Shown here one piece after another: positions 44,363 to 53,479 of a stretch of 64,000 bases of DNA. Location of the stretch: positions 1 to 64,000 of the forward strand of contig LIHN01000018.1 of assembly GCA_001314545.1 (NCBI GenBank). Reading direction: 5' to 3'. The stretch comes from Bacteroidetes bacterium HLUCCA01 (GTDB lineage Bacteria; Bacteroidota; Rhodothermia; Balneolales; HLUCCA01). The position numbers were made by a program, and so were the translations under genes. The notes below the pieces were generated by a model. That model made no database searches and was not told the origin of the DNA. It saw only the letters and a program-made list of their open reading frames with translations. Numbering within the stretch: the first letter of the stretch is position 1; each line of letters opens with the position of its first letter.

Positions 44363-44472
44363 GGTTTTGGATTTATCAGGCGTAAGCAAACCCCGGCAGC
44401 TGCATGAACCGGTGGATGACCCAAACGCCGCGGTTTTGGATTTATCAGGCGTAAGCGAACCCCGGCAGCTGC
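44363..44472. repeat. Direct repeat of 41 bp, 69-bp period, behind tsaB
   Basis: Two copies (44363-44403 and 44432-44472) begin with GGTTTTGGATTTATCAGGCG and end CCCCGGCAGCTGC, differing at one base. They lie in the 214-bp gap between the tsaB stop and accD. The gap holds no gene. Confidence 0.88.
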
Positions 44473-44489
44473 CCAGCCCGTCAGACAGC

Positions 44490-45167
44490 CTACCGGGCAT
44501 GATTCCAGGTACTGCCCGACATATAATCCGGCTCGAAGCTGCCAATATCATCCCTGCGCCAGAAGGTCCCCTGTGGATCCATGGTGTAGACGCGAAGGAG
44601 TCCTTCGGCTGAGAAGTCCGCTTCCGGTTGCACCTCGGCCAGCTCCAGGGCAGCCGGTGACAGCCGGGAAAGTCCGGTCCCCGCCACGTGGTGCCCCTGC
44701 TGAATCATCGGGTCAATTGCACTCAGCTCACGAATAGCCGGTTCGCACACGGCCTGCAGGCGCCCCTCCCTGAGGCGAAACATCTGATGATAGGCGTGCC
44801 GGCGGCGGGCATCGATGAGGGCGTGCACGGTAACCTCGTGCGCTGTGCGAACGCCTGCTGCGATGGCGGCCAGCGTGGAAACCGACCGAAACGAAACGCC
44901 CGGACGGGCAAAAAGCAATCCTTTCAACGCACTGGCTCCCACCCTAAGTCCGGTATACGAACCGGGACCGGCGCTGTAAAGCACCCCGTCAACGCCACGG
45001 ATATCGGTGCCGGATTCCAGGAAAACCTGTTTCAACTGCTCGAAGAGCACCGTCGAGTGCCGGCCTGTCACCGATTGGGATTGCACATAGGTCTTCCCTT
45101 CCCGGCGAAGGGCCACCGAGCACCAATGGGTTGAAGTATCTACTGCCAGCAGCGTTGATTCAGCCAC
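44490..45167 (-). CDS. tsaB: tRNA threonylcarbamoyladenosine biosynthesis protein TsaB
   Basis: TsaB is the scaffold partner of TsaD and TsaE in making t6A37 on ANN-decoding tRNAs. The 225-residue protein shows the actin-like/ASKHA fold with LLAVDTSTHWCSVALRREG at the start, then GVLYSAGPGSYTGLRVGASA and LKGLLFARPGV. The catalytic metal ligands of TsaD are absent, as expected for TsaB. The C-terminal half is diverged. It starts a minus-strand run towards accD and is divergent from the M16 peptidase genes. Confidence 0.92.
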   Translation of the reverse strand: MAESTLLAVDTSTHWCSVALRREGKTYVQSQSVTGRHSTVLFEQLKQVFLESGTDIRGVDGVLYSAGPGSYTGLRVGASALKGLLFARPGVSFRSVSTLAAIAAGVRTAHEVTVHALIDARRRHAYHQMFRLREGRLQAVCEPAIRELSAIDPMIQQGHHVAGTGLSRLSPAALELAEVQPEADFSAEGLLRVYTMDPQGTFWRRDDIGSFEPDYMSGSTWNHAR

Positions 45168-45362
45168 GTGTGTTATGTAAAGGTTATTGATTCGACCGCA
45201 AGCGCATCCGGTTGAACGGATTGCTCCGGGATTGCATTAATTTATCTTGTATGAAAAATACAGTGTACCTTGCAACCATTCCAACCAGTAAATCGTACCA
45301 AGGTCGAATGACCACTTTTTAACGTCATCACTCTGAAACCCCCAAAAAAACACCAATCCCCT

Positions 45363-46862
45363 ATGAGAAAACTCTATATCACTGCGGGACTATGCCTTAG
45401 CCTGTTTCTTGGAAGCACGGCGCTGCAGGCACAGGACCTCAATGCATTTGAGCAGCAGGTTACCGAACACACCCTTTCCAACGGTATGAAATTCATTATT
45501 GTTGAGCGCGATGTAGCTCCGGTAGCTACATTCATGACCTTTGTCAATGCCGGTGGTGTTGACGAACCGGTAGGTCTCAGCGGTGTGGCCCACATTTTTG
45601 AGCACATGGCCTTCAAGGGAACCTCCCGGATCGGGACCAACAATATTGAAGCTGAAATGGCGCTCATCCCTGAAATTGACGCTACCTACACGCAGTGGAT
45701 ACGCGAACGCCGTAACCCCAATGCAAGCCAGGCAACGCTGGACTCCCTGTGGACCCGCTTTCAGGAACTGGAGGAGCAGGCCAAAAACTACGTCGTAAGC
45801 AATGAATTTTCACAAATTATTGACCGCCAGGGCGGTGTGGGACTGAACGCCGGCACCGGCATGGATTTTACCATCTATTTTTATAGTCTGCCCCAAAACA
45901 AGGCCGAACTGTGGTTCTCGCTGGAGTCTGAGCGCTTCAAAGACCCGGTAATGCGTGAGTTTTACGTGGAGAAAGAAGTCATCACCGAAGAACGCCGGCA
46001 GGTTGTAGAATCCAACCCCATCCGCCGGATGCTCGAGGAATTCACGGCTGTTGCCTACACTGCGCTGCCCTACCGCGACGCGCTGATCGGCTGGCCCTCG
46101 GATATTGAGTCGGTTACAATTGAAAGTGCCCTGGAATTCTACAATGATTTCTACGTGCCTTCCAACATGTTTGTAGTTATTGTGGGCGATGTGGATCCGC
46201 AGGAAATGATTGCCCACGCCGAGACCTATTTCAGTGACATGCCCGGCGAAGGCGTAGAACCTCCGCTGATGATGGTGGAAGAACCTCGTCAGCGTGGTGA
46301 ACGTCGTTTTGTAATTGAAGACCCGGCACAGCCTATGCTGGCCATCGGCTACAAAACCGTCCCTGCATCACATCCTGACGCCCTCGCCCTGGATGTACTT
46401 TCCGGAATTCTTTTTGAAGGTCGAACCTCCCGCATGAACCGGTCGCTGGTTGACGAGCAGGAACTGGCCCTGGCAGCCATCAGCCTGAACGGGTTCCCCG
46501 GCGATAAGCACACGACCTTGTTTGGCGCCGTTGCTCTGCCAAATCAGGATGTGACCCTGGAAGACCTTGAAGAAGCTGTTCACGTGGAAATCGACCGGCT
46601 GAAAACCGAACTGGTCAGTGAAGAAGAGCTGCGCCGGGTTATCACGCAACGACGCGCCAGCCTGTTACGACAGCTCGGCAACAACACCGGCATCGCCAAC
46701 CTGATATCGTTTACCCAGGGGAAAACCGGCGACTGGCGGACTATTTTTACCGACCTAGACCGGATGATGGAACTCACCCCGGAAGACCTGCAGCGGGTTG
46801 CAAACCTGTACTTTGAACCCTCGCAGCGAACCGTAGGGTATCTGGTCAACGCAACCGAATAA
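45363..46862 (+). CDS. Secreted M16 zinc peptidase, active subunit
   Basis: A 499-residue periplasmic or outer-membrane-associated insulinase-family peptidase. A signal peptide is at 1-23 (STALQA before Gln). The inverted zinc motif HxxEH is present as His77-Glu80-His81 (GVAHIFEHMAFKGT). A distal Glu, probably Glu204, is in VEKEVITEERRQ. A 40-residue charged insertion (RERRNPNASQATLDSLWTR) lies between the two zinc-binding parts. The second, non-catalytic half ends in RTVGYLVNATE. The next gene encodes the inactive partner 30 bp downstream, as in bacterial heterodimeric M16 enzymes. The substrate is not known. Confidence 0.92.
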   Translation: MRKLYITAGLCLSLFLGSTALQAQDLNAFEQQVTEHTLSNGMKFIIVERDVAPVATFMTFVNAGGVDEPVGLSGVAHIFEHMAFKGTSRIGTNNIEAEMALIPEIDATYTQWIRERRNPNASQATLDSLWTRFQELEEQAKNYVVSNEFSQIIDRQGGVGLNAGTGMDFTIYFYSLPQNKAELWFSLESERFKDPVMREFYVEKEVITEERRQVVESNPIRRMLEEFTAVAYTALPYRDALIGWPSDIESVTIESALEFYNDFYVPSNMFVVIVGDVDPQEMIAHAETYFSDMPGEGVEPPLMMVEEPRQRGERRFVIEDPAQPMLAIGYKTVPASHPDALALDVLSGILFEGRTSRMNRSLVDEQELALAAISLNGFPGDKHTTLFGAVALPNQDVTLEDLEEAVHVEIDRLKTELVSEEELRRVITQRRASLLRQLGNNTGIANLISFTQGKTGDWRTIFTDLDRMMELTPEDLQRVANLYFEPSQRTVGYLVNATE

Positions 46863-46892
46863 CACCGTCATCCACCTATAAAAAAACGTATT

Positions 46893-48935
46893 ATGAAACG
46901 ATTTTTGATGCTAACTGCGCTGATGGTGTTTGCAACCTCAGCCGCATTCTCCCAGAAATTTCACGATGAAATTGATTTTCCTGAAATCAACCGGTTTCAG
47001 ATGCCCGATGTAACCACGTTTGAACTGTCCAACGGCATTCAGTTTTACCTGGTTGAGGACCCCGAACTCCCGCTTATCAATATGACGGCGCTGGTACGGG
47101 GAGGATCCTACATGGATCCGGAAGGAAAAACAGGCCTGGCAAGTTTCACCTTCTCACAGCTTCGTAACGGCGGAACCCGCTCTATGAGTTACGACGAGCT
47201 GAATGAACTGCTTGAAAGCAAGGCAGCCAGTATGGAGTCGGGCATGGGCCTGACCAGCGGATCGGCAAGCATGAACATTCTGAAGGAAGATTTCGATGAA
47301 ATGCTACCGCTGTTCATTGAACTTATGCGACATCCTGCCTACGATGAAACCCGCTTCAATCTGGCCAAAACCCAGAGTGCATCGGCAATTTCAAGAAGAA
47401 ATGACGATCCCGGCTCCATCGCCGCCCGCGAGTTCCGCCGGCTGATCTATGGCCCGGAGTCGGTTTATGGTCGCATGCAGGAATACACCGACATCGATAA
47501 CATCACCATCGATGACATGCGTGCGTTCCATGAGCAGATTATGGTAGGTCAGAACCTGAAAATTGCCGTCATCGGCGACTTCCGGACACGGGATATGCGT
47601 CGCGCCCTGCAACGCGCTTTTCGCGACTTTCCGGAAGGAACCCGAAATCCGCTGGAGCTTCCTGAAGTAGACTACACCTTCGCCCCATCGGTTCACTTTG
47701 CCAACAAAAATGATGCGCAGCAAAGCTTTATCCGCATCGGTCATATTGGCGGACTGCGCGATAACCCTGACTACGCCGCACTCCAGCTCATGAATGAAAT
47801 CCTGAGTGGTGGATTTTCAGGTCGACTCTTGCAGATCATCCGTACGGATATGGGTCTTGCCTATTCGGTAGGCGGAGTCTACCAGAGTCTGACCCAATAT
47901 GAAGGTACTTTCTTTGTAACCCTGTCAACGGCCAATGAGAACACGGCCGAAGCGGTTCGGGCCACCATCAACGAAATCCGACGGCTTCAGGATGAGCAGG
48001 TAACACAAAAAGAGCTCACCGATGCGCGCGACCGCATCCTGAACAGCCTGGTATTCCGATACACCAGCCGGGCTTCTGTGCTTAATGAGCGGGTTAGCAA
48101 TGAATATAACGGTCTGCCTGCGGATGCGTTCAACCGATACATTGAAGAGCTGGCCGAGGTCAGCGTTGATGACATTCAGCGTGTTGCACAACGATACATC
48201 CGTCCGGACGACCTCCACGTTATGATTGTCGGCAGCCGCGAAGCGCTGGCTGACCAGCTGGCAGAACTGGGTGAATACACCGAAATCGATATCACCATTC
48301 CACGTCGGCCGGTAGCTGAAGTAGATGGCGAAGACGGCAGTGCCTACCTGCAGTCCATGAGCCAGGCGCTGATTACCGAAGGTGGAGCGCCCGGTGAGGT
48401 CAAGTATGCTGCCACCCTGAATCAAGGTGGCATGAACCTGCAGGTTGAGGCAACCATGGGATTCCCGGATGCCCTTACGCAGGTCATCCAGGCACCGCAG
48501 GGAACGGTAACCATTACCTATGCCAACGGATCGGGCAGTATGGCGATGGGACCCAATGAGCAGCCGCTTCCGGGCGCTCAGATTGAAGCCCTGCAAAATG
48601 AGGTTGCCCGACATTATCTGAGTCTGGCAACGGCAGAAACCCAACCCGAAGCCGTTTTGGTGGGTGAAACCGAGCTGGCTGGTCAGGATGTGGTTGAGCT
48701 CTTCCTTCCTGAGCTGAATATGACACTGTTCATCAGCAAAGAGACCAACCTACCGGCCGGAACCCGTGTCAAGGAGTTCAACCCGATGGCTGGACAGGAA
48801 ATAGAAATGACAACCCTGTTTTCAGATTGGACCGTGGTTGATGGTGTGGCTATGGCTTACACCAGCGAGTCGCTGATGGGTGAAAACAGTGTGGGCAAAG
48901 TGACGGTCAGTTCACATACCGTCACCCGTCCTTAA
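46893..48935 (+). CDS. Secreted M16 peptidase-like protein, inactive partner subunit
   Basis: A 680-residue protein with a signal peptide (1-20) and two M16 halves (ELSNGIQFYLVEDPELPLIN; later GGFSGRLLQIIRTDMGLAYSVGG, the glycine-rich substrate loop). Where HxxEH should be, the sequence reads GLASFTFSQLRNGGT, so the zinc site is lost. An extra domain of about 200 residues follows the second half (about 480-680) and resembles lipoprotein-like beta sandwiches. It very likely forms a heterodimer with the active peptidase encoded just upstream. It ends at a strong terminator. Confidence 0.9.
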   Translation: MKRFLMLTALMVFATSAAFSQKFHDEIDFPEINRFQMPDVTTFELSNGIQFYLVEDPELPLINMTALVRGGSYMDPEGKTGLASFTFSQLRNGGTRSMSYDELNELLESKAASMESGMGLTSGSASMNILKEDFDEMLPLFIELMRHPAYDETRFNLAKTQSASAISRRNDDPGSIAAREFRRLIYGPESVYGRMQEYTDIDNITIDDMRAFHEQIMVGQNLKIAVIGDFRTRDMRRALQRAFRDFPEGTRNPLELPEVDYTFAPSVHFANKNDAQQSFIRIGHIGGLRDNPDYAALQLMNEILSGGFSGRLLQIIRTDMGLAYSVGGVYQSLTQYEGTFFVTLSTANENTAEAVRATINEIRRLQDEQVTQKELTDARDRILNSLVFRYTSRASVLNERVSNEYNGLPADAFNRYIEELAEVSVDDIQRVAQRYIRPDDLHVMIVGSREALADQLAELGEYTEIDITIPRRPVAEVDGEDGSAYLQSMSQALITEGGAPGEVKYAATLNQGGMNLQVEATMGFPDALTQVIQAPQGTVTITYANGSGSMAMGPNEQPLPGAQIEALQNEVARHYLSLATAETQPEAVLVGETELAGQDVVELFLPELNMTLFISKETNLPAGTRVKEFNPMAGQEIEMTTLFSDWTVVDGVAMAYTSESLMGENSVGKVTVSSHTVTRP

Positions 48936-49039
48936 TCACGGAGGTTGCCGGGGGGGCAACCGGACCTCCCCGCATTGCAGCCAATCCGGGTTTCGTGTCA
49001 GCTGAAGCCGGCATTGGGCAATGGGCCACGCCCGGACAT

Positions 49040-49076
49040 AAAGAAGGCCTGTTACCGACGGTAACAGGCCTTCTTT
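49040..49076. terminator. Bidirectional Rho-independent terminator
   Basis: AAAGAAGGCCTGTTACC (49040-49056), loop GAC, and GGTAACAGGCCTTCTTT (49060-49076) form a perfect 17-bp stem with A and T runs at its foot. It lies between the convergent M16 pair and pyrC and should stop both. Confidence 0.95.
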
Positions 49077-49106
49077 CGTTTAATGCTGATGAGACGGACC
49101 GGTATG

Positions 49107-50399
49107 TCAATCGTTGCGTACCAGCTGTCCTTTATTGAACACCGCAAGGGCCTTGCCGTGCATCATGGTTCCGGTGTACGGTGTATTGACCGACTTGCTG
49201 CGGATGTGATCTGCGGTAAACTCCCATCGGGCATCCGTATTGAAAATCGTCAGATTGGCACGGGCTCCCAAAGCAACTTCGGGCACGTTCAGCCGGAGAA
49301 TTTCCCGTGGTTTAACACACAATTTATCAATGAGCTGGTTGAGGCTCAGCGCTCCCGAATCCAGCAACCGCCGAACGCTCACTCCCCAGGCAGTTTCCAG
49401 CCCCAAAATGCCATTGGGTGCGTAAATAAACTCCACTTCCTTTTCTTCAACGGCATGGGGAGCATGATCGGTACAAATTACATCAATAGTACCATCGGCC
49501 AGCCCTTCAATCATCGCCTGAACGTCATCCGCCGTACGCAGCGGAGGGTGCATTTTGCAGTTGGTATCAAAGTGACGCCTTTCAATTTCTTCTTCGGTCA
49601 GATCGAAGTGGTGCGGACACACTTCGGTAGTCACAGGGATGCCCTTCTTTTTGGCCTGCCGCACGAGGTCGACCCCGTTACGGGTACTGATATGCGCAAC
49701 ATGTACATGTCCGCCAGTCAGCTCAGCCAGCAAAATATCCCGGGCAATCATGACTTCCTCGGCAATAGACGGTGTGCCGGCCAGACCGAGCCGGGTGGCG
49801 ACCCTTCCTTCATGCATGTGGCCCGGGCGCGACAAGGCCAGGTCTTCCTCGTGATTTATAATAGGCATATCAAGCATCGATGCGTAATCAAGGGCAATCC
49901 GCATGAGCTTGGAGTCGAACACCGGATCACCGTCATCGCTGAAGGCCACAGCACCGCCTTCTTTGAGGTCTGCCATTTCGGTAATGGAATGCCCTTTTCG
50001 CTCTTTGGAAACACAGGCTATGGGATACACATCCACCGGCAGGGCCGCGGCTTTTTTGATAATGTACTCAACCACATCGCGGGTGTGAATGGGCGGATTG
50101 GTATTCGGCATGCAGGCAACTGCCGTAAAGCCCCCGAAGGCCGCCGCGCTGCATCCCGATTCGATGGTTTCCTTGTGCTCAAAACCCGGCTCGCGAAGGT
50201 GCACGTGCATGTCCATCCATCCCCCGGAGACATAGGCTCCGCTGAAATTGTGAACTTCTTCATCCGGGGCAGGCTGCAGTGATGAGGCGATTTCGGTGAT
50301 AATTCCATCGACAATGCGAATGTCAACGGGAGACGTTGCTGTTGTTGCCGCATCTACGGGCAGCAGGTTCTGAAGCAGGACGCGGGAAGGCACAGACAT
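49107..50399 (-). CDS. pyrC: Dihydroorotase
   Basis: Dihydroorotase makes dihydroorotate from carbamoyl-aspartate in pyrimidine synthesis. The 430-residue enzyme is the class I (PyrC of Gram-positive/multifunctional type) form. The metal motif is GWMDMHVHLREPGFEHKETI; further metal and substrate residues lie in INHEEDLALS, HVAHISTRNGVDLV, TEVCPHHFDL and ICTDHAPHA. The N- and C-terminal strands of the small domain (NLTIFNTDARWEF) are present. It is a single gene, convergent with the M16 pair and divergent from xseA with a 73-bp gap. Confidence 0.94.
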   Translation of the reverse strand: MSVPSRVLLQNLLPVDAATTATSPVDIRIVDGIITEIASSLQPAPDEEVHNFSGAYVSGGWMDMHVHLREPGFEHKETIESGCSAAAFGGFTAVACMPNTNPPIHTRDVVEYIIKKAAALPVDVYPIACVSKERKGHSITEMADLKEGGAVAFSDDGDPVFDSKLMRIALDYASMLDMPIINHEEDLALSRPGHMHEGRVATRLGLAGTPSIAEEVMIARDILLAELTGGHVHVAHISTRNGVDLVRQAKKKGIPVTTEVCPHHFDLTEEEIERRHFDTNCKMHPPLRTADDVQAMIEGLADGTIDVICTDHAPHAVEEKEVEFIYAPNGILGLETAWGVSVRRLLDSGALSLNQLIDKLCVKPREILRLNVPEVALGARANLTIFNTDARWEFTADHIRSKSVNTPYTGTMMHGKALAVFNKGQLVRND

Positions 50400-50472
50400 G
50401 GTTCAGTAAATTTGTCCGGATTGCATTCCGGAGCGGTGAAAATCTGTTTTTTTCGAGAGAAAATGAGCGGTT

Positions 50473-51870
50473 ATGATTACCTTCGAAGATATGCGAAAAC
50501 CCAGTGAAATACCAAGCGTCAGCGCCTTTACCCGACAGATAAAGGACCTGCTGGAAGGTACCTTTTCAGCCATTACAGTTGGCGGAGAAGTCAGTCAGCC
50601 GGTGCGCAGCCGTAACGGACACCTGTACTTCACCCTCAAAGATGAAGGAGCGCAGATTTCCTGCGTTGTCTGGAGAAGTACGCTTGAGCGAATGCGGGCC
50701 GACCTGCAGCATGGTCAGCAAATCAATGTACACGGTGATGTGGTTGTATATGCACCCGCCGGCCGGTATCAGATTGTGGTCCGCAGTATTGAACAGGCTG
50801 GCGAAGGTGCCCTGCAAGCCGCTTTTGAACGACTCAAAGCTCGCCTGGCGTCTGAAGGGTTGTTCGAACCGCAGCGAAAACGCGCGCTTCCGGAGTTTCC
50901 GAAGGTCATCGGGGTGGTAACCTCCGAATCCGGTGCCGCCTTTCAGGATATCCGCTCTACCTTGCAGCGACGTTATCCCCTGGCCCGGGTTCTGCTCTAC
51001 CATGCCGCAGTTCAGGGTGTGGGAGCTGCGGCTCAGATTGTACAGGGAATCCAATGGTTTTCCGGGCATCGCAATCCGCCTGATGTGCTCATTGTAGGTC
51101 GCGGAGGCGGGTCACTGGAAGACTTGTGGCCCTTTAATGAGGAAGCCGTAGCACGGGCTATTGCCGGGTGTACCATTCCGGTGGTCAGTGCGGTTGGACA
51201 CGAAACCGATTTCAGTATTGCTGACTTCGTGGCTGACGTACGCGCCGCCACACCAACCCAGGCAGCCGTTCTGGTGTGCCCGGACGTGCAGGACCTGAAA
51301 TTTCAGAACGAAGCGTTGTCGGCCCGCGCTGAGCGGTCTGTCAGGCAACGGGTAATCAGCGGCAATGAAACCATCCGGAAAATGGTTAAAACACACGCAC
51401 TGCTGGCAATCCGCGACAAGTTGACGGTCAACCGGGAACGCATTAAACGGTATCGCGACCAGATTACAGGTTCAGTTACCCGCCAGCTGCAGACATCCAC
51501 AGATCGGCTCGAACGCGCAGGTTTGACCCTGAAACCCACCCTGCAAGCCCGCATTACCAGGCTCAATGAAAACCTTACAGGCAAACAACGCGCCCTGAAA
51601 CCAGCGGTATCCATGCAGTTGATTCGCGGACAGCAGTCCCTTATGAAATGGTCGGCCATGGCAGCTCCCCTGGTGCAATCCGGCAGGCAACAACGGTTCA
51701 ACGCCTGGCAAAATCTTCATTACCGCCTGGGCGCATTGAACCCGACGGAACCCCTCGAGCGGGGCTTTGCACGCATTATGCAGGGCGATCAATGGATTCG
51801 CCGCAGAGAAGCGCTGAACGAGAACGAACCGTTGACCGTTGAGTGGAAAGACGGTCGTATCCGTCGGTGA
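50473..51870 (+). CDS. xseA: Exodeoxyribonuclease VII large subunit
   Basis: XseA is the catalytic subunit of exonuclease VII, which degrades single-stranded DNA. At 465 residues it matches the family length. An N-terminal OB-fold (about 10-110) has SAFTRQIKDLLEG and GHLYFTLKDEGAQISCVVW. The catalytic middle domain starts at LPEFPKVIGVVTSESGAAFQDI and includes DVLIVGRGGGSLEDLWPFNEEAVARAI and VSAVGHETDFSIADFVAD. A long coiled-coil region (about 270-400) binds the small subunits. The small-subunit gene xseB is not found after it; 183 bp of apparently non-coding DNA follows. Confidence 0.95.
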   Translation: MITFEDMRKPSEIPSVSAFTRQIKDLLEGTFSAITVGGEVSQPVRSRNGHLYFTLKDEGAQISCVVWRSTLERMRADLQHGQQINVHGDVVVYAPAGRYQIVVRSIEQAGEGALQAAFERLKARLASEGLFEPQRKRALPEFPKVIGVVTSESGAAFQDIRSTLQRRYPLARVLLYHAAVQGVGAAAQIVQGIQWFSGHRNPPDVLIVGRGGGSLEDLWPFNEEAVARAIAGCTIPVVSAVGHETDFSIADFVADVRAATPTQAAVLVCPDVQDLKFQNEALSARAERSVRQRVISGNETIRKMVKTHALLAIRDKLTVNRERIKRYRDQITGSVTRQLQTSTDRLERAGLTLKPTLQARITRLNENLTGKQRALKPAVSMQLIRGQQSLMKWSAMAAPLVQSGRQQRFNAWQNLHYRLGALNPTEPLERGFARIMQGDQWIRRREALNENEPLTVEWKDGRIRR

Positions 51871-52053
51871 CCTACCCCTGGTAAGCCTGCCCACCTGCAA
51901 GACGGCCGCATTCCGGGCTGTACTGCAGTCACCAGGCTCACAATCGCGCAGCTCCGGACTTGCTGAAAATGGCATGAATCAACAGCAACCGGTGTTAAGC
52001 CGAAACGATCTGCCTCGCCCAATTTGTCAATAATCACTTCAAATCACATCTGA

Positions 52054-53238
52054 ATGTCTCTGTCAACCGACCTGTTCAGCCGGAGTCTGGCCCGGCACTA
52101 CAGCCACTTCGACGTTGAAAACCGCCTTCTGTTCACGGGTCACTCTCACCAGGCCTGGCCGGATGCAGCCCTCGAAGGCCTTATCGAGTCGTTTGATGCA
52201 GCGGCCCGTGCTGTAGATACCAAGTGGGATATCGTTTTTGAAAAAGTTGACATCATGCGCCAGTATCTCAAAGACTTCTACGACGACCCTTACGGATTAT
52301 ACACGCATGGCGAAAACACCCATAATCTGTTTGTACGATGGTTGTCCGGACTGGATGTGACCCGCAAAAAGACCATCGTGATTACAGACACCGAATTTTA
52401 CAGCATAGCGCGACAAATGGATCGCCTTCAGGAGGAGGGTTTTACCATCAAAAAAGTACCGGCACTTCCGCTGAACGGATTCGCATCCCGACTGGAAGCG
52501 GCGCTTGACGATGACACCCTGGCCGTGATGCTCTCCAGGGTGTATTTCGAGACGGGATTAATCAACCCGGAGCTTACGCAGAGTGCATCGGTATGCAGGG
52601 AGGCGGGTATTCCGCTCATGATAGACGACTATCACGGGACCAATGTGGTTCCGTTGTCGCTGCGCGAAGCCGGTCTTCAAGACGCCTTTGTGTTGATCGG
52701 CGGCTACAAGTATCTGCAGTGGGGCGAGGGGAACTGCTTTTTGCGCTTCCCCGCTGACTCGATCATGCGACCGGTCATAACCGGATGGTTTTCGGGGTTT
52801 TCCAGCCTGCGGGAAGGTCGTGCTTCCGGCAGGGTTTCCTATGACGATGCAGACCTGCGCTTTGCCGGAGCGACCTTCGACGGAGCTTCCGCTTTCAGAG
52901 GAGCTGCTGTGGTTGATTTTTTCCGCTCGCAGGGTCTTACACCGACGCTGCTGCGACATTTGTACCTGGAACATACCGCATATATGAAGCGGCGGTTTCT
53001 GAGTCTGCACCTGGACCCGGGGGTGCTGCAGCTGACGCACCCATATCCTGTAACCGCAAACGGAGGCTTTTTATCGCTGCGAGGGCCGCGGGCACAGCAA
53101 ATCTGGGAAGCTCTCAGGCAGGAAGGAGTACTCACCGATTGCAGGGGGGACCTGCTGCGGTTCGGGTCGGCGCCCTACATGGTTTCTTCCCAGATAGACG
53201 AGGCTTTTGGGATTCTGGGTAAGGTGGCCGGAGGCTGA
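52054..53238 (+). CDS. Kynureninase-like PLP enzyme (class V aminotransferase fold)
   Basis: A 394-residue PLP enzyme. The signature DDYHGTNVVPLSL followed by GGYKYLQWGEGNCFLR, with Lys219 as the PLP-binding lysine, is the kynureninase arrangement. GHSHQAWPDAALEGL at the N-terminus also fits. Kynureninase cleaves kynurenine to anthranilate or, from 3-hydroxykynurenine, 3-hydroxyanthranilate on the NAD route. No other gene of that pathway is nearby, so a related C-C lyase or desulfurase activity is possible. The last seven codons and stop are copied in the downstream tandem repeat. Confidence 0.75.
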   Translation: MSLSTDLFSRSLARHYSHFDVENRLLFTGHSHQAWPDAALEGLIESFDAAARAVDTKWDIVFEKVDIMRQYLKDFYDDPYGLYTHGENTHNLFVRWLSGLDVTRKKTIVITDTEFYSIARQMDRLQEEGFTIKKVPALPLNGFASRLEAALDDDTLAVMLSRVYFETGLINPELTQSASVCREAGIPLMIDDYHGTNVVPLSLREAGLQDAFVLIGGYKYLQWGEGNCFLRFPADSIMRPVITGWFSGFSSLREGRASGRVSYDDADLRFAGATFDGASAFRGAAVVDFFRSQGLTPTLLRHLYLEHTAYMKRRFLSLHLDPGVLQLTHPYPVTANGGFLSLRGPRAQQIWEALRQEGVLTDCRGDLLRFGSAPYMVSSQIDEAFGILGKVAGG

Positions 53239-53325
53239 CCGGACCAGGTTACGGCTCTTCCGGGTAAGGCGGCCGGAGGCTGACCGGACCAGGTCACGGC
53301 TCTTCCGGGTTAGGTGGCCGGAAAC
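53217..53325 (+). repeat. 45-bp tandem repeat containing the end of the kynureninase-like gene
   Basis: Units start at 53217, 53262 and 53307 (exactly 45 bp apart), about 2.4 copies. Each begins GGGTAAGGTGGCCGGAGGCT or a close variant. In the first copy this encodes GKVAGG and the stop, followed by GACCGGACCAGG and ACGGCTCTTCC. The period is a multiple of three, so the copied ends stay in frame. Confidence 0.92.
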
Positions 53326-53414
53326 TTTCGTTGTGAAATTTGTGCAGAAAAATGAAATAAATCCGCTTGCAGACACTCAATACTATATAGGTTGGATTAA
53401 GTGAAAATAAACGC

Positions 53415-53442
53415 TTGACAACTTAATTTTTATACATATTTT
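53415..53442 (+). promoter_or_regulatory. Probable recA promoter
   Basis: TTGACA (53415-53420), a 16-bp AT-rich spacer and TATTTT (53437-53442) lie 38-65 bp before the recA start. The box positions and the strong AT content fit a sigma70 promoter. No clear LexA-box palindrome was recognised, so SOS control is open. Confidence 0.6.
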
Positions 53443-53479
53443 ACACATATAACAAAATAACCTTAACTACTCAGATTTT

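Noticed and set aside
51871-52053. xseB (exonuclease VII small subunit) after xseA
   Set aside because: No short helical frame of the right kind is present on either strand; xseB must be elsewhere.
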